DNA of 64,000 nt from Manihot esculenta (taxonomy: Eukaryota > Streptophyta > Magnoliopsida > Malpighiales > Euphorbiaceae). The stretch covers positions 30,746,716 through 30,810,715 of the forward strand of contig NC_035176.2 in assembly GCF_001659605.2 (NCBI RefSeq), written 5' to 3'. Under the pieces are notes generated by a model that worked only from the letters and a program-made list of their open reading frames with translations, was not told the DNA's origin and did no database searches. Below, in pieces: positions 48,426 through 60,336 of the stretch (its first letter is position 1; every line of letters begins with the position of its first letter). The translations under genes and the position numbers were made by a program.

Positions 48426-49506
48426 ATGACTCCTGTTTATCATTCTTCTTTTTCTCCTTTTCTCATAGACCTTAATGAAGACCAACAACACAACCAATTC
48501 TTCTGTTCTAAATCTACAGAAGAGGCTTCTTCATCTTCTTCTTTATCCTACCCAGTTCTCATCAACCCATCTCAAGAAGATGCAGGTTTTTACCATGGGG
48601 AATTCCACCAGCCATTAATACGGCATCAAGAACAGGTAGCTTAATAATTATACTTGGCTTTTTATTTATACTTCATAGTATTATTTGATCTCGCTTATCT
48701 CATCACTTCATTATCTTCACTTCTCTTGATCTTAGGCTGGTGGGTCATGGGATCATCCACAACTTAAGAACGAGAACGAGAATGGGTTCAAATTTTCTGT
48801 TTGCAAGGAAGAAGACAGAAATGAAGATCAACGAGAAAACAGTTCAGTTAAGTGGATGTCTTCAAAGATGAGGTTGATGAGGAAGATGATGAGCTCGGAT
48901 CAAATAGTTTCCAGTACACCAGAGACTTCTATGACGAAGTTTGAAGATGAAAAAGCCGGATCATCTCCTTCACAAGATGATAATAGAAGCCAAAATTTCT
49001 CTAGCAACAGTAACAACACAATTAGGGTTTGTGCTGACTGTAACACAACTAAGACCCCTCTTTGGAGGAGTGGACCACGAGGTCCTAAGGTACAAAATCT
49101 TGCCATCTTTCACTAAATATATCCTTCATATAAGTTTCTAGTTTCCTAACAATTTCCTGATCTGGTTCAGTCACTTTGCAACGCCTGTGGAATCCGGCAA
49201 AGGAAGGCGAGAAGAGCCATGGCTGCAGCTCAAGCAAGTGCAAATGGCACAATTTTTGGTCCTGAGATAGCAGCCATGAAGACCAAAGTGCAAACTAAAG
49301 AGAGAAAACCAAGCAACAGTCATCTTCCATTCAAGAAAAGGTGCAAATTTACAGCGCAAGTTCGAGGAAGAAAGAAACTTTGTTTTGAGGACTTATCAAT
49401 AATCTTGAGCAAGAATTCAGCTTTTCATCAACAAGTTTTCCCTCAAGATGAGAAGGAAGCAGCAATCTTACTTATGGCTCTATCTTATGGTCTTGTTCAT
49501 GGTTGA
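48426..49506 (+). CDS. Class B GATA transcription factor with LLM tail (GNC/CGA1 type)
   Basis: Three exons, 299 aa: 48426-48635, 48736-49089, 49171-49506; all introns are GT/AG in phase 0. The start MTPVYHSSFSPFLIDLNEDQ matches the IDLNEDQ N-terminus of Arabidopsis GNC and CGA1; an earlier in-frame ATG at 48360 lacks family support. The single C-X2-C-X18-C-X2-C finger starts at Cys169 (CADCNTTKTPLWRSGPRGPK) and continues CNACGIRQRKARRA; the second intron splits it after the PRGPK motif. A FEDLSIILSK motif and the C-terminal LLM domain (LLMALSYG, near 288-295) complete the B-class LLM subgroup. Known members act in the nucleus on greening, nitrogen and cytokinin responses and repress gibberellin and auxin outputs. 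Confidence 0.93.
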
Positions 49507-51125
49507 GTCTTCAATTTTAGATTTCTTTGTTTGTTTAGCCATAATATTAGAACTACGTACCCTGAAAAGCTAGAGTTCATATTTTGTGTGAGAGAGAAAT
49601 GGAGCCATGATGTCTGCCTGTGAGAAATCCAAATTCAATAAGAAGGAATAATTAGTGTTGTGATCTGCGGAGCTAATTGTACTATCAGAGGTTATATATA
49701 TCAAGCTTAATTAACTAATAACAAAGAGTGTTCAAGCTTTTTGTTGTTTTAATAAAGCTTTATTTCTATTTCTTCCCATCTCTTTAAGGCATACTCTACT
49801 CTCGATAGGAGAATTTAAGTTCAATTTTGAAGACAGTATTGTTGAATATCAGAGATAAAATAAAAAAAAAGAAAGCTATTAATTAATCATCATAGGGAAC
49901 TGTGATCAAGTGAAATGAAGTGATGTAAAACTCAAGCATTTCAATAATGTAAGGTTCACGAGATCAAATATGTACATAGTAGTAACCCACTTTATCTCTT
50001 ATTGAGTGGCCTAGATCATCTGATCACTACAAGCTAATCATGCCAGCCTCAAGTTTTTTTTAAAGAGATAGCTCTAGGGTTGAAGAGATTGAAGCGATGG
50101 GGACCACAAAGGAACTGCAGAAAAGAAAACAAATATGTTAAAAGTGATGATGGTGATGATACACATTATAACCTATAGGATCGCAGAGAGTTTTTTTTTT
50201 TTTTTGGTGCAGCTCAGGAAAATAGCCTGCAGATAGTACTTTTGTCTGAGATCTTGTCTGGATTGGATCGACAGCTTAGTAGCTAGTCTGAAATATTTGT
50301 TGTACAAGAATTGCACAGTTGGACTTGTGGATTTGTACTGGAGAAGTAGATTTCCAAACTTGAATGTTGATGGAGGCGGAACCAAACCATTCACCGCCTG
50401 GTGGGTGGGTACAAATCCCACATGGGTGACTTAGGGAATAAAATGATAATATATATATTTAGAAATTTTATTATTAAAAAAAATATAATTTATCGTATTT
50501 AGTATCAGAATTATTCTAAATTAGAAAATTACGTGAAATATAATAAAAAAAATCATATGAAACAGTTAAAAATTATTTAAATCAGTCACATTGCAAAATT
50601 AAACTACTTTTTGATTAAAAAGTGAAATATATTAATAAATTAATATATGGAGGTGTTTATAAAATTTTAAAATTAATTTTTTTTAAAATGATTAAATTTT
50701 TAATACAATTTATATATATATATATTTTAAAATATTCCTTATATAGTCAAAACTTTTATATGATTTTATAAAAATTTATTTATTTATTTTTTCTTCCAAA
50801 AAGGAACCAAGGCTAGAAAATGATTAGTAAATATAAAATACATTATAATAGAGTCAAAATTAGTAAGACCATTACAGATAATCATGTTGGTTATGTTAAT
50901 TACTTCATTTATCAATGGCATCAGAGCCAATCAGCCAAAAAGCAACAAAAATTCACAGCCCAACAGGGAGGAGCCCCAGGTTTTTCTATTACCCTTGAGC
51001 AGGTGACACTTAACAGTGCATTCTTTCTATTGGCAGACAACACAACACCTGAACTGCAAGCAACAGAGCAAGCCAGCAAGAAGCACAAGCACCCTCATCA
51101 AATCATCATTGGACCATTGATCTGA
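49507..51125. other. GATA gene 3' region and intergenic DNA
   Basis: Contains the GATA gene 3' UTR and then AT-rich DNA to 50800. From 50900 the sequence is less AT-rich and leads into the pseudogene at 51126; an open stretch 50820-51125 has no recognisable motifs and is probably leader or chance. Confidence 0.5.
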
Positions 51126-52950
51126 ATGGAAGCTCCGGAGTTGTCTCCAAAGAATCGCTAATTAAGCGTTACAAGCCTATATGGCGTATTCTATTGATCT
51201 CTAATCTCGCTCTTGGAGGTCAGGCCCACCCTTTTCCTGTTTCATTGTCCTTGATTTTTGGGTTTTCATTGTCGTGTATCTTGTTTCTTTTAATTAAACG
51301 GTTGAGCGGATTTTGGTGTTGGGGTTTTGAGTTTTGTCGATAATGTGTTTGATACGTTGACACAGACGAATGTTTTGTAGGGTTTTCGGAAGCTTGTATC
51401 ATATTTCTTTAATGTTACTTATTTGGTGTCCTTTTTTTTTGCTTTGTTTCTAATATGAACATAGAAATATTGATAGGATGCTGAAGTTCAGGAAATGCTT
51501 TTGTTCGGTTAGGTTAATAAAACACATGCACTACATGCATTGCAGGTATTTAAAATGAATCTTTTCTCGAAGGGCAATGGGGACAGTCGGAAACTGGGTT
51601 TTGGCCTTAGTTGTTAAACCGGCTGCTGCATGCAGATGTATTGTATAAGATGTATATGAAAAGCCTTGATTATGATTTATGATGAACCTTAGAAATGTGA
51701 TCCTAGTATTCTGAGTTTGATGAAGTGATCATGGGAGTCCTACTTTAATAATGTATTCCAAACCATGATGTAAGGATTTGCTCAAAATCTGTTCTGCTGT
51801 TGGCTTGCTGGAATCAAGAGTGTTGTATACTGCCAACATTTAGTTCAGCTCCACTTGTTTTTAGGCAATGTTTATTGAGCTTTTAATCACCTTAAACGAT
51901 AGAAGTGTTCAATGTTCTCACATTTCTCAGATAGAAGTGCATAGCTGTTATGCGCTTTCACCTTTTTTGCACTTCATGGTTAACTTTTTAATGTTACCGT
52001 TATTTATAGCATTTTCACCCTCTTCTGATTGGAGCTGTGCGCTGGTCAGTGACTGAAGGATAAGTTAATAAGTACATGGGATTGAGTCATACTGGGAGGT
52101 TGAGGTGTTGATTATGGTAGGTTAACATCATCGAAGCCTACCTTCTCACAATATGTGATGAATTAGTCTTTCTGTAATTTATGCGTATCCTGACATATAA
52201 CAGATTCAAGCCTTTTGCCTTCTTGTGGCCATCTGTGCCAAAACCAAGTTTATTTGTTCTTTTACTTCTCCAACAGGTTCGGACTGCAGCTTATTTAGTA
52301 AATGTTCTTTATTAGTTGTGTAATTGGGTCACCATTGAAGGGCAATCTTCGGTTTTTTTCTTCCATGTTCATTATTGCTGGAGTCAAATATGATGTTTCA
52401 GATCTGCAATTAAATTTTGGTATTTAAATGTTGTGGTCATTCATGTGTGAAGTGTCAAAATTTCAGTCAGCTGCGTATTTACTATTTTCTGATATACTTT
52501 TGGATAATCTGAATCAATAATCCAGCTCAATAATTGAAGTGTCTTGAGCCCAATTACTTGACAAATAATATGCTAATCACAAGGAACTGAATTAATATGG
52601 TCTTACTCTGTTGGAACAACTTGCAGCTTACGTGTTTGCTAAGGCAAGGGGGAAAAATACGAATATATGAGGAAAGAAACCCACAAAAAAAGATTTGGAA
52701 GAGAGCCCAGCCCCAGAGGAAAAATTCTTGGATTCAACAAATCTCACAGTTCTTGAAACTCTGCCCCCTGCTCCAGATGTTGTAAAAGCAAAGGAGCCCA
52801 TACCTGAAGATCAGCAGCGTGAGCTTTTCAAGTGGATATTGGAAGAGAAGAAAAATCAAGCACAGAGACTCTCAGTAGAAGAAACAAATTGATGAAGAGA
52901 AAGCCATCCTCAAACAGTTCATAAGGGCAAAGTTTATTCCAACTTTTTAA
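51126..52950 (+). pseudogene. Small membrane-anchored protein gene, disrupted
   Basis: Two exons, 51126-51218 and 52627-52950, joined by a 1.4-kb GT/AG intron whose phase still fits (LALG/AYVFAKARGK). Exon 1 encodes MEAPELSPKN and, after a frameshift at about 51158, IKRYKPIWRILLISNLALG, a membrane segment. Exon 2 has an in-frame TGA near 52668, then a good acidic and Pro-rich stretch (KAKEPIPEDQQRELFKWILE), a second frameshift near 52880, and ends DEEKAILKQFIRAKFIPTF and TAA. The intron is kept, so it decayed in place rather than by retroposition. The parent resembles an uncharacterised plant membrane protein; I give no name. Sequencing error is an alternative for individual lesions, less likely for three. 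Confidence 0.55.
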
Positions 52951-53763
52951 CTGATGTTTCTAACCTGATTTGTTCTTGCAAAAAATACGAAGTTGGAAAG
53001 GATTTGCTACTCTTCAATTGTTAGACAGAGAATCTGAAATTCCCATCAATATGAATGACTTTACATTCTTCTTGAATGTTTTTGGGCCCCGGCTACATAC
53101 CAGAAATTAACATCGATAAACGGTATGTTGGGTCTTATTTATTGATAATCATACCTTGCAGCTGATAGAATTACAGCAAGATAAACAAAACTGCAGCCTT
53201 GAGATGAAAGCTCGGACATAAAGCACCGGTTTCATTTGTCAGGCAGCAACAAATGATCAGCATTGGCTTTCAGCTTCAACATGGAGACCCAAAGGATTCT
53301 TAAAAATCAAATCATATGTTTCTATCAAAAACAGTTAAGCGAAGACAGGCACCAATCCATCAAATGGAGCATTTATCTTGCATTAAGCCAGATCCTTGTC
53401 CTTTGCGTTCATTTTCTGAGCATCAGACTTCTCGATTTTAGAATTATTTTTTCTTCCTCCCGTCTCTGTATATATGAATTTATCAGGAAATTTTTCCAAG
53501 CTGAAGGCTTCCATGGACAGGACACTAATGATCTGAGCTATTTTGCGAATAAGACAAACAGAGAACCGGCTTCCCAAAGAGCTAGTTAAAAAATAGTTAC
53601 GAAGGTTGTGGGGACCCCCCACCATTTCTGCAAGTCCACCACAACCTCACTCTTCCATCCAATCCCATTTTTCACATCCTTGAATCCATACAGCCACTTG
53701 CCAGAATTGAAGCAATCTTTATAGATTTTTCCACTATCCTACTTCGCAAAGCTTTTATCTTTG
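52951..53763. other. Spacer between two pseudogenes
   Basis: Includes the 3' region of the preceding pseudogene. Open frames on both strands overlap near 53263-53625 but neither shows a known motif. No gene is supported. Confidence 0.45.
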
Positions 53764-54403
53764 ATGCCAGGAACCATCCAAGTTTCAGGTATTAAAGCAC
53801 TAAAACTTCTTAACCGTAACAAACCTGGCAGTTATTTTGATGCTGGTTTTGTTTCAATTCAGTTCTGGAATTCATGGCTCTTCAATCATCATCCTCCCTG
53901 GCAGAAATGTCCATAAAGAGTAAGCAATCACCTCCAATTGTTTGTCCTGTTTTGAGTAATTTCTAACTTTCTTTATGGGGAAGAGAATTCTACTGATTCT
54001 TGTATTTCATAATACAGTTTCCATGAGTAAAAGAGAGTACCAAACTTGGGAGAAAGGGGATTTCTATTTGTAAGTTGTAACATTACTCATACTTTTATAG
54101 TCTGGTTTCAGAATTTTGCTGTTTAACAATTTCAGAATTTTGATAGTTATACTTCAGGATGCTCAAGGAAAAGAAATATCAAATACAGGTTTTACGCAAT
54201 TCTTTCCCGTTTTGCTTCCATCTATCAGGACTGAAGCTCTGAGGCTTATTAGGATGATCCTGTTTAATGGCAGCTGTTGAAACCAGGTTGGTGTTGAGAA
54301 GGGCATTTGGGATGAAATCTTTCCCTTTGAAGGAGTTGGCTATGTGCATATGAAGTTGCAGTTTGTCCTTAATGAAGAAGACCGCAACCGTATCCAGATC
54401 ATG
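53764..54403 (+). pseudogene. C2-like domain protein gene, disrupted
   Basis: Short exons in the right order: 53764-53788 (MPGTIQVS), 53863-53919 (VLEFMALQSSSSLAEMSIK), from 54018 (SMSKREYQTWEKGDF), about 54131-54179 (LIVILQDAQGKEISNT), and about 54272-54403 (AVETRLV, then VEKGIWDEIFPFEGVGYVHM and LQFVLNEEDRNRIQ). GT/AG borders and phases fit for the first ones. The last exon is broken by loss of one base between RLV and VEK (near 54290), and the segment expected between GDF and the next strand is missing. The pattern of beta strands suggests a C2/CaLB-type lipid-binding fold; that assignment is from memory of related plant proteins. No convincing later exon is found. Confidence 0.5.
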
Positions 54404-55801
54404 GTATTGTTTCTGCTTTTTATTTCCTTTAATTTTAATCCCATTATCCCTTTTAATCAATTGCACTTCTAAAGGTTAGAGGAGTTAATTTAAAAAGACA
54501 CAGCAAACCTGAAATTCAAGTGTTTTAAATCCATATGCTAGGACTTACAAGAAAAATTTTCATATGCAAAGCATAGTAATTCTTAACTGGGTTTGTTTGC
54601 TTCTGAACAGAACGAGTTCGTTCTTCGTCCTCAGGATCGGACTTTCCTTTATTAAAAAGAATGGAGGGAACAGTTGGACTTGTACCAGCATGAATCACTT
54701 CATTTTAAAGAAGGGTTCTGTGTGAATCTTGAGATAATAGAACAATGCAGAAATCAATGAAAGCTCCGCAGATAAGGAAAATGCAAAACCAGCCAAATTT
54801 TTTTTCAGCTTTCTGCTAAAAACTTGAATCCGTTGAACTGGTTAAGCAAGGTAAAGATGACGCATCAATGCTACAAAGCATAGTCGCATGTGTTGGCCTT
54901 CCAATGGCAGAAATCAAGTGCAGTCCAAATTTACCATAAAATTTAAAACTAATTGAAGTGTTTCGCATCAATTGCACAATTGCTAAGCAACTTGTTCATC
55001 AGGAAATGACATTCTGGTGGCAATCCACTCACTCGGAAGAATGGAAAAGGAACTTAATTAAAAGGTTTACAAGATGTAAACATTCAAAGTAATGCAGGAG
55101 ATGAGCCTCATTCCTCAGAATGCTACGGTGCCTGAATATTTCCTGATGGCGGAAAGGGTTGTGTATCACTGCTGGTGGAATACAAATTAAATAATGGATA
55201 TAATGAGAAGTTGCGATGCAGAAGCAAAAAGCCGACTAGGAAAGATGAGTTACAAGTCATTCTCGTTTGACATAATTCATTTTATATTTAAAAAAAATAA
55301 ATTATTACAAAAACATACCTAATTTCATTTTCCTGAAAATAAAAACTTTACAAGTTAAAAAATAAATAAATTTTCATTCCCAATAAGAAATTTAATAGAA
55401 AGTAATTGAATCAAATTAAATTCTTATGAAAATTTTGATTACAAAAAGGAGGTAAAGGTAAAGTAAAAGAGCTTGATCTAACAAATTTAACTCTGGATAA
55501 AGGACAATAAAACGTATAGAACACGAAGCATAATAAGCACATGCAGACTGATGGTTTTAGCAGAGTCAGGTGAAAACTAATTGCATTTAGCAGTAAGCAC
55601 AGAAGCACAGGACAAAATTTGGTAACTACAACAACAGTGCCTATTGGCATGATCACAAGCAATCAGATCTTTATATTAATCAGAACAGGAGCCACACAGG
55701 CTAATTGTTAAATGAATTGAACTTCGATCATGCAACTGGCATGCCAATTGGCTGTCATACTGGCTCATTTTTATTGTTTATAAACAGCATGTTAATCACC
55801 T
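54404..55801. other. Intergenic DNA downstream of EER5/THP1
   Basis: May hold decayed 3' pieces of the C2-like gene (for example an open stretch 55085-55190), but none can be joined confidently. 55280-55430 is AT-rich. 55430-55801 is the 3' region of the minus-strand EER5/THP1 gene. Confidence 0.45.
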
Positions 55802-58800
55802 CTATGAATTAACAGGCCTTCCGTTTAACTTGGGAAAGGGATCTTGCTTGCTCAACACTACCACTTTGCTTTTATGTGCAAAGTATCCTTTAACAAGGTT
55901 CTTGTATATTAATATGGCCACAATACATTCCACCTGCAACAACAGCAATTTCAATCAGAAGACTACGGGCCAAATGGCAAACAACAAAGAAAGCATAAAA
56001 TGAAATGGCCAATGACAAGAACAGATAACATACCTCATCCAAATCCATGTCCATCTCGAGCCACTTCAGTGCTTTAATAATTGTTTCCAACTTCATCTGG
56101 TGAGCTTTGCTCGGATCCTTCTGCTTTTGGATGATGTAACTGCAGTTTACAACCATTAGTAAACATTCTTGATTAATAAGCATAAGCATTCATATTAATA
56201 CACTACGAGGCAAGGAACTTACATTTTTTTCAGCAATCTTTGATAAACCTGGAGCTCTAGCTTCTCCAGAACAAGAAACACACCTGATCTTAGAAACCTA
56301 GAATGAAAATAAAGGAGTTCGCAGTTAGCTTTTACTCCACTCATACTGTTGCACTAGTCAACCATGCAAGCAGAAATCAAACATACCGGTCTTCATGCTC
56401 CTGGAGGGCATGTCGAAGAAGTCGAAGGTCACCCCTTTTTAGAGCTTGAACAACATTTTTGTACTGTCAAGTTTAACAAATGCTTATTAGATTGATGCAA
56501 TATAACGACATGCATTTCTGAGCACATAAATGCTTGTACAACACTTGAAAGGGTTGTTGGCACCAAGAGTTCAAATTTGTAAAAGTAAAATACCATCCAT
56601 AGTTGGTGATTTGTTCTTTATCTCTGATCAACATAATTACTGGGTATAATTCAATTTCTATGTGATGCTGAAAGGAATACATGTACAAAGCCAAGTCAAA
56701 ACAAACAATTTAAATGGTAGGCCCACCTCAACTAGGTTATACTTCTCCAGGAGCTGGTCTTTAGGCAAGATACCTATTGAAAGCTTCACAGGTATCAGAT
56801 ATTTTAGAATCATCCTGGTCAACCAAAGATTTTTTAAAAACGAGGTGAGCTAGGAAATGTAACATTATTAAACTACATAGAATTAAATGACAGAAAGGTT
56901 CAACTTGACTAAACATGCAAACTTAAAAACAGGGTTAACACATATAGTCCAATTTGACTGATTATGGAGAAATAGAATTGCACATCCTCCAGAAAGGACT
57001 ATTTTTTATGCTTCCATTTATTTTAAACTTTATTTTGTATGTGCATGCAAGTTTATTCTTTTGTAAATACTGGTCCACATTTCTCCTTTTCCCAAGTAAC
57101 AAATCCCATTAATTTTAACAAAATTAAAAGTCAAAATATAGTATTTCAGCAAAATCAGAGAAGCAAATTATCAGTTTGGCTTGGCCAACTATAACTAAAA
57201 GCTTATAAAAGCGCCATTTTACAAAAAATATTCCAAGAAAACAATAAAAGGTTGCAAAGAATTACAAATCATAGCCCACAAGTGAAAGCTTAGAATCTCC
57301 GTCTAAAAGTCTCAAGTTCAAACCCAACTCAGTGAAACAAGGGAACTATGATGAGAATCACCCCTAAATTTTTTGCTTGTTTAAAATTCTAATACATCAC
57401 TTTCAAAAAAGCCTCATCATCATGCACACATAAATTTATGCTGCAAGCACACCTGAATCACCTTATATTTGCTTCACTGTTGGGGTTGCAGTGCATTAAG
57501 GCATATGATAATTTATGATCAGCCTGCAAGACAAATCACAAAAGCAAATTCGCTGAGTAAAGCTAATTAGGAAATTCCAAAGTTCAATTTTTGAGCTTTT
57601 GCATGCATAATTAGGTTTGCTGTTTCATGAAAAGGTTCAAAGATCCAATGAAATCAGCTGAAGCAATGTCTTGGGCTCTTGGCCAGTGCATAGTCAACAT
57701 TATGTCATCAATTAGAACAAGAAGGACCCCAAATCCCAAGCTCTGAAGCACACCCCAAAACAAAAGGCTTTCAGATCATCAAGTTTTACATACTTATTTG
57801 AAAGGAAATTGGAGCACTTACAGCTGGGAAATTTTCATTGAAAACTTCCAAACGGCCAGTATAGTACATGTAGGTGACCTGTAATAGATAGGGAAATACT
57901 CAAATTTTTTACAAAACTAAATTTACATGCAACACTAGAACTTCCACAGAAAGGAAAAATAAATGTAACAAATTGTTATCACCAAGCTCTAACCTTATCT
58001 CTCTTAGGGAACTCCTCAAAATCAAAGATTCTAGCAGTCTCAATACTCCTGATCACACTTCGGCAAAGATGAACAGTACCAAGCTGCAAACTAGTTAATG
58101 TTAGATTTCTTAATGGAACTCAAGCTTTCTCATAACACCCCATTCCAAAAAAAGCCGTTTTGGATAATACATCCTATTTTTGAAAAATATATACATTTTA
58201 AAAGGAGATGGAAACATTCTACAACATAACCAGCAGAGAGAAGCTGACAAATGCCATCACCTTGAAATAAATTTTAAACAACTGGCAAGTCACATACAAA
58301 GCTCCCACACGTTTTGGGCCTTTTCCCTATAAATTAACAAGCTCTATTAAACAGTTAGCGGCGACAGGATATAAACTTTTGAAATCAAAATGCACCACTT
58401 GTGCATATCGGGTGAAAAGACATATCATAACATGGGGAATAGATAAACATACAGCAAGAACGCCAAACACTTTCATGAGGAATGAACCTGCTCCCTTCAA
58501 CTTTTCCGGTGATTTTCCATTTGAAGCCAATTCTTTATCAGCCTACAAATACGATAGTGATACTTATTGCTAGAAGTCCCTCCACTAACAGAAAAATCGA
58601 AAATATATATCAACAAACAACCTGCTGAGAGTAAGTCAAAAAAGAAAAAAAGTACCCTCTCTGCGAGAACCCTAATTTCGTACGCAACCACAAACAGAGC
58701 CTCCAGAGCCCAAGCCGATTCCCAATTTCGAAACTCCTGAATGAAGGCACTGCATTCCCACCAGTTGCACACAAAAAACTATAAATAATCATAAGATTTA

Positions 58801-59277
58801 ACTTGACACAGTACAATAATACTAGTTCAGTAAATTCAAAGTAGGAAAATAGAAACTTAAAAATCAATACTTGGCAGCTTTTTCGAAGGCAGAGTAAGTA
58901 TCAACCAAGTTCCCAAGTCGATAACTTTGCAGAGACCGGAAAAGCGGAGCTATTATTTCCCCATATTGGGCATACTTCTCCGATTGCTTAATCAATCTAT
59001 TAGCATCCTGTAACATTAACAAAACCAGCAAAATCAATGTCCTAATTTCTTACAATAAACTACTACGCGTACATGATATGAGTGAGTATAAAGGAACGTG
59101 TAATTGGACCTGGAAGACGTTGAGGGCATCGGCGAGGGAGAGAAGAGAGGGAGAGTTGGCGGAGAGAGAAAGGAGCTGTTTGAGGGAAGCTCCGTCTTGG
59201 GAGAAAACGGCGTCGGAGAAGCGGTTTAGGTAATCCGTTATCCTCCGATGAGCCTCTCCCATGCTGAGGTACGCCAT
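55802..59277 (-). CDS. EER5: EER5/THP1-like PCI-domain protein (TREX-2 mRNA export)
   Basis: Thirteen exons, 413 aa: 59110-59277, 58871-59007, 58656-58749, 58453-58542, 58261-58326, 57994-58083, 57822-57878, 57472-57533, 56727-56814, 56387-56463, 56223-56297, 56034-56139, 55802-55933. All borders are GT/AG and the phases join; the length equals Arabidopsis EER5 as I recall it. Start MAYLSMGEAHRRITDYLNRF is the family N-terminus. The C-terminal half is the PCI domain (helical repeats then a winged helix), ending SKQDPFPKLNGRPVNS. Relatives are yeast Thp1 and human PCID2, partners of Sac3 and Sus1 in the TREX-2 complex at the nuclear pore; Arabidopsis EER5 mutants show altered ethylene response. 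A SINE-like insert sits in intron 8. Confidence 0.95.
57272..57330 (+). repeat. SINE-like tRNA-related sequence in an EER5 intron
   Basis: TAGCCCACAAGTGAAAGC resembles a Pol III A box with D loop, and AGTTCAAACCC, about 43 bases later, fits the B box. Spacing suits a tRNA-derived SINE. No clear poly(A) tail or target-site duplication is seen. Confidence 0.35.
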
Positions 59278-60028
59278 TCTGGGTTACTTCTGGTGGTCGT
59301 GATCGAGTCTCAGTCTGAGTCAACAATTTCCCCGATGAATTTTGTGATTGTAAGCTGGAATTGCTCTTCCTCCGCGTTTTGGAGACGAAAGAAACCGGTC
59401 GGGTCCAAAATTCGGAATCGGATCCTCTTGATAATGAGATTGGGCCCAAAATGTCTGTTGTCTGGTCCATTAGAATTTCGGGATAATTAACCCAAAAAAA
59501 AAAAATCATTTACGGCATTTTAAAGTAGTCCCTCTATTTTTAATTTGCATAAAACGCTCTTATACTTTTATTTCACGAAGCGATTTTTTTTTAATTTCGT
59601 TAAATATTATTAATAAATTATAAATTATATATTTATATTTAGTGAAAGTATATTTAATTCTTATATACTTTAAATTTAATGTTTCAAATTTTATTTACTT
59701 AATAAAGTAATTTATTAATTTATATTTTATATTTTAATTAAAATTAATTTCTATAATTTTATAAATTAATTTTAAATATTGTAATTATTAATAAATTTTT
59801 ATATTTGTGAATTAATGTAATTATTTATTAAATTTTATGTTTTATATTTAAAAAACAATAAAGTAGAAAATTAAATAAAAAATATGTCATTTTCTTTGTA
59901 TTCTAATTAAATTAAAAAATAAATTATATTCGATTAGCCTAAAAGTTAATTACTGCTTCATCACTGCAAATTTCAAATTTGTTAGGCCGGTGGCTCTGAA
60001 CGTCGTATTATCGCTCCAGAAAAAGAAA

Positions 60029-60059
<31 letters not shown>

Positions 60060-60336
60060 GCTGCTTTTTCCGCTTGTTTCTTTTCTTTAGACTTTTTCAC
60101 TTTTATCTTCCATCTCCACTCCAGTCGGCCACCCATTGGAACAATTCCTTGACTCCTTCCTGGCAACTACCTACCTTCTGACTTCTCTTTTGCAGCCTCT
60201 ACAACCCTTCTATCTTACTCGATTTCCAGTTCAATTGGCTATCTTTACAGGTAAGTTTTCAACTTCTGATTCCCCTTTGAATAAGTGAAGAGAAAAAAAG
60301 ATCTTGCCTTTTTTGTAAAGTTTTGGTTTTTGAATC
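59278..60336. other. Divergent upstream region of EER5 and NPP genes
   Basis: The first 200 bases form the EER5 upstream region. 59500-59960 is very AT-rich. An AAAAAG microsatellite follows (60020-60060), then a CT-rich leader before the NPP start. A sequence CAG/GTAAGT near 60249 could be the donor of a leader intron, but no good acceptor is seen. Confidence 0.55.
60020..60060 (+). repeat. AAAAAG microsatellite
   Basis: Six or so head-to-tail AAAAAG units ending in a longer A run, about 280 bases before the NPP start codon. Confidence 0.9.

Noticed and set aside
53263..53625. Overlapping open frames on both strands between the two pseudogenes
   Set aside because: No family resemblance, no splice context and no conserved motif on either strand.
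59063..59509. 148-codon minus-strand open frame
   Set aside because: It overlaps EER5 exon 1 in another frame and runs through its upstream region; no motif.
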